Source: Antedon mediterranea
Lineage: Eukaryota > Echinodermata > Crinoidea > Comatulida > Antedonidae
Length of the DNA: 64,000 nt
NCBI RefSeq assembly: GCF_964355755.1
Contig: NC_092670.1
Span: 37,001,795 to 37,065,794, forward strand
Reading direction: 5' to 3'
Made by a program: the position numbers and the translations under genes. Of the stretch, positions 44,365-54,848 are shown in pieces; position 1 is the first letter of the stretch, and every line of letters begins with the position of its first letter. Below the pieces are notes generated by a model. It was not told where the DNA came from and searched no databases. It was given only the letters and a program-made list of their open reading frames with translations.

Positions 44365-46028
44365 CTTACCTCCTACTGTATTTACAATCAACGGTCCTAA
44401 CCGATAGGCCCTAATTAATAGGCCCAAATGCAGACAGAATGGTTGAAATACTCATCTTCCCATAAAAACCTGAGTATTTGACAGACAGTATTTGATTACA
44501 GAGAGGGATTTACGTCATCGGTATCAACATTTAAAACTTAATTACAAAATTATCGCCGTCTCATTATTATTATGCTGCAGTTTAATGTGTTTTTTAACAG
44601 GATGTACTGTACTATGATGTTCTATCTTAAACAAAGAGATAAGGTAATGTATTCTGTAGCTACAACAGGCGTACTCATCTAAAAATAATTAATTAACAAT
44701 GTAAGAATATTTTAAAAGATTAACTTCAGCTTAAAGATATTATAATATCTACCATGGTTACGGGCATGAATTTTAGATATATAGTATTTGGTTAAATGTA
44801 CATAAATTTTAAAATGTGTAACAGAAATCACGACGAAAAAAAATGAATTTCTCTTAAAATGGTTACATAAAAAAAAATTGACAAAATTCTGTTATAAACA
44901 CCATTTATCTTTTTTAGTAGTTTTAATGAATGAGCTGCTTGCATTTATTGTGAAATATATAAAAATATTTAAAACTTGTTGTTTGTACACAGACAAAGCT
45001 CTTAAGATTAAAGATAAAAAAATAAAAAACACAATGAAAAAAAATCAATACCGATGTTACCACATCAGGTGACTCCCTACCATTTATCAACACAGAAGCA
45101 AAAATCCAAAATCGATGTCGATGATGATGAAATTGAATGTGTATGATTGTAAATCTGGACCAGGCCTTAAACCACTCGTCAGACCACCGAATATGCTAGT
45201 ATCTTGAAGATTTGTTCATCTTTCCTGCTTTGCATTTATTTACGTTATTAGGCCTATCACATAATAATATTTTATAAACTAGAACAAACTATTATTCTTG
45301 AAAAAATATGACAATAGTTACTCTTCCTATAGGCCTATTACTGTATCTTTGGTGGTATTACCTAATTAACCGCAAAAACACAGGTGACTAATGAACAATC
45401 TGACGTAAGACATCCAAGGGTAAACTGAAAGGCGAGGGAAGAACGATGAATTGTTTTCTAAAACCTACATATGATGACGTATGTATTGTCTGCAATTAAT
45501 GTTATTGTTCTACGGTTCTTTGGATATTATTAGTATTGTATTACGGTGCACCACTATGTTCATAGGCGTGTCGTTTTTTAGAAGATAAATATTTCATAAC
45601 AATGTATAGGCTACATGGTTGTTATTATATTTAACTACTGTGGAGTAGAATCCCACCCGAGAATGACTTATTAAAGTACAAATTTCGTCAGAGTAGGGCA
45701 AAACATCTGGCCAATTTATACATGCAAATCAACCATGACAAAGTGTCATATTGGCTAACTCATAAACAAAATACTCATTTATAATAAGTTTGAGTTAAAA
45801 TGATGAGAATATCACGGTATTTGAAGGTAGTTTGCTTATTCATCAAATGGCTTACAATTTTGAATTTAACTCGAAAGTTGGCCTACAGTAATATGATAAT
45901 AATGAAACTTAAAATGCTCATCCCTAAAATGACAGGAAGATGTACAGTAGCAGAATCACTCTCACAATCACGTACTGTATTTCATTGTAAACACAAACTA
46001 GATTAGTAAAAACCCGTGGATTAAATTT
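44365..46028. other. Intergenic, nothing recognised
   Basis: No supported gene or named repeat. Confidence 0.45.
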
Positions 46029-46411
46029 AAAAATATTGTAAGGGATACGAACACACTAGGTTGTAAGTTTATTTTAGAATTTCATTGGTTTTTATTTTCA
46101 ATCTTTCTACATAACAAAAAAAAAGACATATAAGTATAGCAGGGGAGTAGCGGAAAACCAAAAGTAATAAAACTGTCATCCTGTGATGTGCTTGACTAGC
46201 CCCTGTTAGGGCTATATATTGTTAGGGCTAAATATTGTAAGGGATACGAACACACTAGGTTGTAAGTTTATTTTAGAATTTCATTGGTTTTTATTTTCAA
46301 TCTTTCTACATAACAAAAAAAAAGACATATAAGTATAGCAGGGGAGTAGCGGAAAACCAAAAGTAATAAAACTGTCATCCTGTGATGTGCTTGACTAGCC
46401 CCTGTTAGGGC
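46029..46411 (+). repeat. Near-identical tandem duplication, about 180-bp unit
   Basis: AATATTGTAAGGGATACGAAC to CCCCTGTTAGGGCT occurs twice with no difference that I can see, joined by a 16-bp echo of its end (ATATATTGTTAGGGCT). Confidence 0.93.
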
Positions 46412-46499
46412 TTACATTTAAAGATACATTAAACAAATATTGTTGTTGTTGAATATACCATTTTAATGACACATAATAGTTATTCAATTTGACCAAAAA

Positions 46500-48550
46500 C
46501 TAATAGACAAGTTATTGTCAACATTAATTTTGTGTTGAGAATCTAAAACGGTTTGTGGATATGTGTTGCTGTGTCGGATGTAAGCTACTATAGTGTATGT
46601 AGGCCTAATGGGGTGAGCCTTGCATAATTGAGTCTAATTTCTAAAGTGTAAATTTTTTAAACATCATCTAGATATTTCACCGATGACTCTGCTGGCCTTA
46701 TTTAGATATACAATATTTTATGAATTTTACTTTTGCTGTTATGATAATAAAGATATGAGAGAACCAAATAATTATACCATAATAAATAATTGATTGGACA
46801 ACAGAGAAGTAAAACATATTAAAGATGTGAGCTATCATTAAACCGTTTCAGTAGTAGGCCTTTAAGTTTAACTTCTCTTATACTTAACCCAGGTTCTCTT
46901 TGTAACAGTCAGAAGAGTGAAATTGTCTTCCCTGGTAACATTATAAACAAAAAAGTTCTGCTGTTGAAACTAATGTGTCCAATCTGTTCTTTTATATTAT
47001 TACATGGACGACTTCCATGAAGAAGAAATTCGTTTAGGAAATATTTTGGATATGTTATTAATTAGTCTGAAACCCAAAACAAAATAATTCAGGTGCTATA
47101 AACTTACAGTATCTTTGGCCATCTGAAATGCATTTGAATCATTGCGGTTTGTCTATACAAACTTCAATGAAGGCTTAGCAGTATTATAATGGTGGTTATT
47201 GTTTAATATACTTTTCTGTATTATACAAAACTTCGTAGTCCTGTTATTCATACGTAGTTTTATTTTACAAAATATAATTATATATAAAAGTATCTTACCT
47301 TAAATTTTGGAAATAATTATAATGCTCAGCAAACTCCGGACACAAAATTCATTTTTTGTAGGCCTAGATGTCAGTTTTTTACGAACATAATTCCGGGTAT
47401 AATATCCATAACACGGGTCATAAAATGGGCGACTGTCACCTTCTTTCGTGTGACTCACTGGAACAATATGGCTAGCAATTATTTCTTATGCAAATCTTAA
47501 GTGTATTGTTCGCGGGTCTTTTAGGGTGCAGTCGAGTGGGACGTTGGACAATGCAGGTGCTATCAACCAGCTCAAAAGGGTTTCGTCTATTAGGATCAAG
47601 TATGTTTAAACTAAATGCACTGGATATCATGGCTGAACGAACGCATGCAGAATAAAAGCACTAGGAAAATATAAACAACTCAGAACATCATCACTAAGTT
47701 ACACAGAAAGTTTCAAATCTGGAACTGAGGAATAACGAATAATGGGTCTATATTTTTATTACGATATTTCAGGACAACGTAGATTATGAGTGAAACTCTT
47801 TCTACGGGAAATTTATGGATTTTAAATTCGTAATTTGAGAAGACATGGCATTCTGTAACTTTAGATTCTTTCTGGACCAAGCCCTCATAATTAGTTTGAA
47901 AATTTGACGTAAATCGACTTTTCGATTGGATCCGAGAGTTTAAGAGGGGGCGCTTTAAAAAACGTCATTTTTGTTCAAACACATTATTTTTCGAAGTTCT
48001 TTTAGTTAGTGAAAATATTATCAACGTTTGTTATTGCTATTATGCTTGTATCGCCTACTATTGTGTGCCATGTTGGACACTGTTATCCCCAGTTATCAAT
48101 AAAGAAATAAATAATAATAGCCATGAAGAGATCATGGGAAATGCATTTCTGCTGTGATTGTAACACTTAAAATAATAGTCAACATGTTTTCATTTGACCA
48201 AGTCACGTGGTTTCTATCATCTTGCATGGTGCTGAACATAGGATGAATCAGTAAATTTCAAACTGTTGAGTAGAACTTTAAAAAAAATTAACATTAAAGC
48301 AATTATTTTATTGATATATAAATACAGTTTTTATTAGATAAATTAGCATATTCTATAACTATAATTACAATAATATATAAAACATTGAAAATACTGCAAG
48401 GCAAATTTGGCTATAGGCCTACGTGCATAATACCGCTTATTTTGTCAAATAATAACGTTGGTAAAGTATGTTTTAAGCATGGCAAGTTCATTTCTCCATA
48501 GTTTAAGCAAGTACATTATTCGTTTTTAAGGCTGGACACACAACAGTCTA
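46500..48550. other. Intergenic, nothing recognised
   Basis: AT-rich 3' flank of GAREM-like 2; no frame with splice context. Confidence 0.45.
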
Positions 48551-48559
48551 TTTAAAATA

Positions 48560-48565
48560 TTTATT
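48560..48565 (-). promoter_or_regulatory. Candidate poly(A) signal of GAREM-like gene 2
   Basis: AATAAA on the minus strand about 125 bases past the stop codon. Confidence 0.5.
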
Positions 48566-48688
48566 ATATAGAGGGCATCACTGATTAATGATATAAAAAA
48601 ATCAGTTTCGTTCAAAAATTCCTGAGAAACAATAACACAATGTTGGTTACACCTTGACATAGGCCTAAGTAATATATGTTGTTGAAAT

Positions 48689-49662
48689 TCAAAATGTGTT
48701 GAGACAGAAAGTTGCCAATCTATTTGCATCTTGAGGGCTCATACCAAGCTTAGTCTCGTATTCAGCCACTTTCATAGTCTTCAGTTTTGCTCCATCGATT
48801 CCTTCGATAGCGACGGTTGGTGAATATGAGCCTAATTTGATAAGCGTCAGCATATCAATAACTTGGTTTACATTTAACGCCTCTAACGATCGTGGAATGT
48901 CCTGGATTTTCGATATTCGTTTTTCTTTCTTGTCTTTTTTGATTTTGTCTTTCTTCTTTTTAATTTTCACTTTCTTCCCCTTTTCATTGACGTCATATTC
49001 AATACCGGGTGTGAAAACACCTTCATTCCTTTCTTTGCTTCTTGTATCCACTCGAAAAGCTCCTGTACTAACTTTCATTAAATTTGAGCTTCTAAAAAGA
49101 CCTGGATATTTATCGTCTTCCATTTGGCGTTCAAAATCAGTATTGATATTTCCTAAGCTTGGAGAATCAACATCTTCTGCCACATCTTCTTTACAATGAG
49201 CTCTGAAACTGCTTGGTATGCTATTTCGTTTGCCAGACTTCTTGTAAGAAACTTTGTCAATGTTAGATGTTGAAGCCACCGATGACGCAGATGATGTTGT
49301 AGAAACAACAGATGCAGAACCAGAACTGCCATTCCACGGTTTACTTTCAAAGTTGCCTGATTGCAACTTTGATTCAGACATGAACACAATGTTATCTTGC
49401 ATATAAGAAGGTCTAGGGCTGGTAAAATGTTTTGGAATATATTCACGGAATTTAAATTCATCATTTCCATGATTCTGTGACCAAGTACCATCAATAATTG
49501 TTTCTAAATGTGGAATTTCTCTTCTGATTTCTGGAGAGTGAACGTCGGCGAATGTTTCGACAGAGTTGGGGTCACAAACGTGGATTGTCAATGTCCTATC
49601 AGGTATTGTACTTCTGACGTTAAAGTTTTTGGTGTCTTTTCTTTGGTAATACACTGCGATAT
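48689..49662 (-). CDS. GAREM-like 2, last exon
   Basis: 974 bases from acceptor TTCTTTCAG to TGA. Holds the end of CABIT, linker, Lys-rich block and SAM domain (IPRSLEALNVNQVIDML ... KLGMSPQDANRL). Confidence 0.92.
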
Positions 49663-51965
49663 CTGAAAGAACATAAAAACGAAACAGCGTTACCATTTAC
49701 ATTTCTTTAGTAAGTTACTAAGTTCAAAGTTCATTCATGGAATTTCAACTAGAAAAGAATGATATTTTTCTTTCAAATGCCTAGTATACACTAGCGAACC
49801 AAACTTCTATTTGTAACCTCGGGTTTGTTCTTGCAAAATGAAGTGGTAGATACTCTATATTTCTGCAAACTTTCTCAATTTGAATCAACTTTAGGAAAAC
49901 CTTTCTTGTCAAACTCAGAGTTTTGATAGACTTGTTTTATTTATTGGTTCTGAGAGTTACATTACATTTTAGTTTGACAAAATACTGTATTCCGCTTTGG
50001 TGTGCCACTTGCCAGTGATTCGTTTCGCGTTTTAGTGAACCCGTCATACGAATGTTTAGACTCTTTTTTTACGTTCTTTCAGTATTATGCATTTGTTTAT
50101 CTTTCTTTGAAGAAATAAATGAAATGAAATAATCCTAATAAAACTATTTGATATAATTACCGATGACATCAGTCTGCTCTCAATTAAACTTACGTTGATT
50201 TCCTGTATCTTGATTATAATCGATTTTTTCCTCAACAACGGAGTCAAGATCATCACACATCGTTTTGAACAAGTTCCGTGTGTCATCTCCTAACAGACCC
50301 TCTGCAATAGTGAACTCTAATCTAAGATACGCTGTAATGTCTATTATATCATTGTCAAGAACACCTATGGGAAAAAGCATAGTTATAATATTATAATGAA
50401 ATATTAAAGTCTTTGTTGAGATGTTTTAACTTTGGTTGATAACCAAACTAAAGGCTTGTAATAATCTGTAATCTGTCAATTGTAGGTAAACTTAGAGGTT
50501 TATTTTAAGATTATTGAACATTAGTAGTAGCTATTATTCGATGGATTGTTTTGGATGATGTAATAAGATTGAAACTGTGCTGCCAATGTTGTTTGTTAGC
50601 TTGTTGTCTTCAGAACAAGAAATAAACAAATTTGTTATAATTATTTGTTAGTAATTTACATCAACTTACTGAAGTTAATAGCATTTCCTTGTAGATATGG
50701 TTCGTCGTAGATTTCCTCAATTACCATTGTTCCAAAATCTTCATCGATCATTACCTGATTGTCAACATGATATTCTAACTTCATGTGTCTGGAAAACTGA
50801 ACTTTGACCGGGAGTACATGATCACATAATATTTCGTCTAGTGTGCGTGGTCTAGTTTCTGCATGACGTAGAAATATTTGTATTAATTGTTATCATTGTA
50901 TATCATCTTATACTGTCTTTTTTTTTTTATGGTTTTGAGCATCTTTCAATTTCCCTAATCATACTAATCGTCATCATCTTCTTAAGCTCTGTCTACACTT
51001 TAAAATTATTTTGACACAAAAAAAAGATGTGATGTGCCTAAATACGGTTTTGATTTGCCCAAATATGGTACTGACATGAGTTAATATAATGGGCACATCA
51101 CATTAGGTTTGATTGTTTAGACAGAGACTTTATTGCCATTATCAATATCCATACCTCGTCTGACAGGTACGAGTTCAAACGGGATGCTGTAATCACGTGG
51201 TATACTTATACGTCGACCTCTTCGTTCTTCAACTGCTATTACTCTTTTTTGAGTTTGTTTTCTATGTATCCGTACAATCTATAAAACATTTTATACAAAA
51301 TAAAACAATCAGTATGATCTAGAAATGGTTATTAATATCCATATGTAGGAATGTTTCATGTAGATAATTTTTTAATATTTAAATAACATCGCAATCGCTG
51401 TTGGAAATATATGTGTCCCATAATCACCAACAACAAAAAATGTTTGTAAATGTTTGCATGGCTTCTCCGTGATGTTGGTATCAGGAAGTTGAAAGTGTTT
51501 CCTTGTTGGTACGTAGGCCTACGAAGTCTCTAGTACAGAACAAACAATTCAGACGTTGAAAAGAACTATTGTTATTATGTTTACAGAGCAATTACTATAG
51601 ATACATATAGAAATATTGGTTTTCGTCAGGGATGTTAACAGAAATAGTATATAGTTACAGGTCTATTTTTCCAATTGGTGAGCCACCGGCCTTAAAAACC
51701 CTGAATAGCGGTCTGACAGGCTTAAATAATTGAAGGCAAACCCATTTCTACGATTTAACCATTATCATTACCCTAATAAACAAAACTTGCTAACCTGTCC
51801 CATTCCAAGCGAGTCAGTATCTTCAGATCCATAGTGTCCCCTCACTACCTGTACGATAAGGGGAAACTTATACGAATTAAGCAATTCGTTGAGCGTATAG
51901 GCTCTCTTCGACCAGGCTATGTTGTCCATTTCATCAACCGTATAGACACCGTATGTGGCCAGCAT
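48689..51965 (-). CDS. GAREM-like adaptor 2 (CABIT + SAM), about 542 aa
   Basis: Five coding exons: 51965-51795, 51278-51155, 50858-50670, 50364-50194 and 49662-48689. The intron phases (0,1,1,1) and places equal those of the paralogue at 29697-36519, so the two arose by gene duplication. CABIT occupies about residues 15-290, a Ser-rich linker follows, then a Lys-rich block (KKVKIKKKKDKIKKDKKEK) and a C-terminal SAM domain (about 473-542). Unlike its neighbour it has no proline-rich SH3 motifs and no Tyr-x-Asn motif in any exon, so Grb2 binding by the known route seems unlikely. Start is uncertain: ATG at 51965 was chosen as the first ATG in the frame; ATG at 51929 matches the paralogue's start better; the frame is open further up to a possible acceptor (GAAAACAG) at 52017, so an upstream exon could exist. 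It is transcribed away from EIF2B4, whose start codon is 2.7 kb distant. Confidence 0.87.
50194..50364 (-). CDS. GAREM-like 2, exon 4
   Basis: Acceptor TTTCCCATAG, donor GTAAGT, 171 bases. Encodes ITAYLRLEFTIAEGLLGDD and MCDDLDSVVEEKI. Confidence 0.86.
50670..50858 (-). CDS. GAREM-like 2, exon 3
   Basis: Acceptor CGTCATGCAG, donor GTAAGT, 189 bases. Encodes RTLDEILCDHVLPVKVQF and YLQGNAINF. Confidence 0.88.
50985..51129. mobile_element. MITE family B
   Basis: Flanked by TTA on both sides; its right end lies only about 25 bases past the donor of exon 2 of GAREM-like 2. Confidence 0.8.
51155..51278 (-). CDS. GAREM-like 2, exon 2
   Basis: Acceptor TTTTATAG, donor GTATGG, 124 bases. Encodes IVRIHRKQTQKRVIAVEER and YSIPFELVPVRR, a core CABIT strand pattern. 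Confidence 0.88.
51795..51965 (-). CDS. GAREM-like 2, exon 1
   Basis: Encodes MLATYGVYTVDEMDNIAWSK and on to GMGQ, donor GTTAGC, phase 0. Confidence 0.8.
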
Positions 51966-52172
51966 AATAACTCCGTTTCGTTTCGTTGGTTTAGATATAA
52001 AAGAAGTCACGCCTGACTGTTTTCCTTTGAAAAGAAGAAAAAGAAATTCGCTGACAATATTTCTCTATTTATAATGGTTCAACCATACTATTATCTAGAC
52101 TTACTATACACAATATTTTTAGACTATGAAATAGTAATATTGACATTACTTACTTTTCAACGTATTGTATTA

Positions 52173-52445
52173 AGCTCTGTTAACGCTATCAAACTGTGAC
52201 AAAACAGTTGATGTGCCCATCTATGGACATGATGATGTCATATTGATATTTATATTCATTTAATTTCAAGCACGACACACGAAAGTAAAATTGTAACATT
52301 GTAAAACAAAGAAATAAAACAGGGACAACCACAAAACAAGCAAAATAGCTTTTACAACTAGTGGTGCTCTAATAAAGAAAACCAAAAAAATAAATATATA
52401 TAACCATATTTGGGCATATCACCACCATATTTTTTGGCGTTGTCA
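52173..52445. mobile_element. MITE family B with an insertion
   Basis: Left half to about 52240 and right half from about 52405 belong to one family B element; the 165 bases between are unrelated. Confidence 0.65.
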
Positions 52446-52449
52446 TTTT

Positions 52450-53930
52450 ATATTCATGTAATAACCTTATAAATATTAACACTGAGGAAATATTTCGTCC
52501 ATGATAATAATAATAACTCTAATAATAACATTATGTGATAAATAAAGCACTTGTTGTCAACCAATCTCATATTTAATATAGGTTGACATAATCAATAAAT
52601 TCAATATTGAAATGTATAATATACCATAGCGTGTTCACTGAGATGATTGTCAAATTAAATACACCATTGTGGTTTTAATACAGTTCTATTCTTAGTACAC
52701 TCAGGCGACCAAGAAGAAAAATTAATGTTCGATCCTCCTAAACCAGCTATTGCTGAATAGAGTAGCTCTAATTACTTAGGCGAAGAAAGCTGTCAAACCA
52801 TTAATTCACCCCGCCCAACCATAATCGGATTTGTATAATACCCCCATGAATATTTTTTTAATTAACCCACAATTTTGTTTCCGCTGTCGGTTGATTTGTG
52901 TTTATTTAATTATAATCCTAAATTCATGTAAATATATTTGTCATTAATTTATTTTAAATGAATTTAAATAAACAAAAATTGATATCCGAAATTTGGTTTG
53001 ACGGGCAATAGGCACCTACTGTGACGTATTTTTGGTAGTACGCATGTACAGTATAGTTACTTAATATTAAGAGTTAAATGTAGACAGTTTTGATATACTA
53101 TTATATATATATATATCTCAGTATTTCAGTATCAATAATAACCTATAGTTATTTTTCATATTAAATATAACAATAGTAGACTGAACGTACTAAAAGTGGG
53201 TCTGTTAATAACTCAGTCTACCCTAATCAATTGAAAACAAAAAGTAATAAAAACAATAAATAAATAAATAAATAAATAAATAGATAAATAAATAAATAAA
53301 TATAGCCAATTAATCCAGAACCTACCTTGCGATTTGTTTAGCTTGGCCCAACTCCAGTTAGGCCTACTGAATTCCAAAAATTAATAGTACAGTACAAGTG
53401 TTATCATTTTAATTTTCTTATGTAAAATTTCCAATTGAATACCGTTATTGATTGTTTTGTAATTTATTATTGTATTTATTGCGCATCATCACTACAATCA
53501 GGTAAATTTTGTAAGAAGCGTGTGTGTAAGACCAGTAGCATTTTGGAATCCTACATTTGGGGATGGGGATGTTGTTATCTTTTTTAAATTTCGTCCGTTA
53601 CGTTTGTTTAAATATTGTGATAACTATTAATACGTTATAAATTAAATTATTGATATCGATAGTGGCTTAATACTTATTTATAATACTAATTTGATTTGTT
53701 AAGTACACGCTCATTGTATAAATGGGTTAGCCCGTCCCCCATATTTGGGTCAGAGAATGTCAAGGGTCAACTTTGCACGGTTGATGTGTTTTGGTTTTGT
53801 GTGTGCGATACGATGATGATGGGTGATGATGCAAGTTGAAAACATTTTAAATTGTCCATATTTAATACTGATTTGTGATTGACGATATTTACAATATTGT
53901 TTGGGTTAATAGGTAAATTTTTGTAATTTA
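52450..53930. other. Intergenic between divergent GAREM-like 2 and EIF2B4
   Basis: AT-rich with TA and AATA microsatellites (53102, 53256-53301). No gene seen. Confidence 0.5.
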
Positions 53931-53931
53931 A

Positions 53932-54166
53932 ACTAGGTGAAGCTAGCTAAATTAACTAAGCCTAGTAGTAGTAGTAGTAGTAGGCTAATAATAAAGCTAG
54001 GCCTAGCTAGTTTAGTCAGAGAGGCCGCCGTATAACCAGCCAGGCCAGGGCCCTCCTCCCAGGCTTTATCTAGCTAGAGAGGAGGGACTAGGCCTAGTCT
54101 AGGTCCCAGCTAGCCAGGCTGGTTCTACTAGTAGGGTTGGCCCCTAATTCTACTTACTAACTAGCT
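53932..54166. repeat. CTAG-dense tract upstream of EIF2B4
   Basis: About 15 CTAG tetramers in 235 bases, mixed with GTAGTAGTAG and AGGCCT words; locally more GC-rich than its surroundings. It lies 480-710 bases before the EIF2B4 start codon. Confidence 0.8.
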
Positions 54167-54239
54167 AGTACTAACGGCTACTGTCTGTTAATTATAATAA
54201 TATCCTGGATTTTAAGCACTGAACATTATTACCCCAGCC

Positions 54240-54440
54240 CGGTAATTTTTTTGGATCAAACACTTTTGGAAACATACTCCAATAAATGCAGCTAGTAATC
54301 AACGCAAAGTTGTGTCTTGATCTTACCGGGTTCACATTTATACACCTGGGTGGAGAGAGGCAAAACATAAGTTAGTAAAGTATCTTGCCTAAGCAAATGC
54401 GATCTCACAATTAGTAGTCGAACGTCCAACACAAAATAAT
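54240..54440. repeat. SINE-like repeat, relative of 60800-60960
   Basis: Shares GGATCAAACAC, GGAAACATACT, GCAGCTAGTAATCA and TATACACCTG ... GAGAGAGG with 60800-60960. Confidence 0.75.
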
Positions 54441-54644
54441 GGCCTACTGTGACAATAAACATGTCTAGACCCCTATTGCAAAACTGCAATAATAATGGAA
54501 ACTGGATCCATGGACCATGGTGAAAATAACTAAACCCAGTTATGCCGAGGACATGGCATTGAAGCTAAAAAAGAATGGATGTAATAAATTCTTGATTTAT
54601 TTAAATATATTTCTGTATCTGTAGACCAAGAATGAAAATATACA

Positions 54645-54848
54645 ATGGCTGATGTAGCAGAAAAACCTAAGCACACCTCAACCAGTGAAAAGAAAAGTAA
54701 GAAGTCGAAAAAAGAAAAAAAGCCTAAAGATAAGCATAATGTACCTCATGAACCCAAGACAACGTCAGCTGCACCAGCAGCAGAGGGGGAAAGTGAAGTT
54801 CCACAGAAGAGCAAATCTGAGCTGAAAGCTGAGAGAAGAGCTAAACAG
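54645..54848 (+). CDS. EIF2B4: EIF2B4 exon 1
   Basis: 68 codons, Lys/Ser-rich N-terminus ([15 protein letters not shown]); donor CAG|GTATAA, phase 0. Confidence 0.93.
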
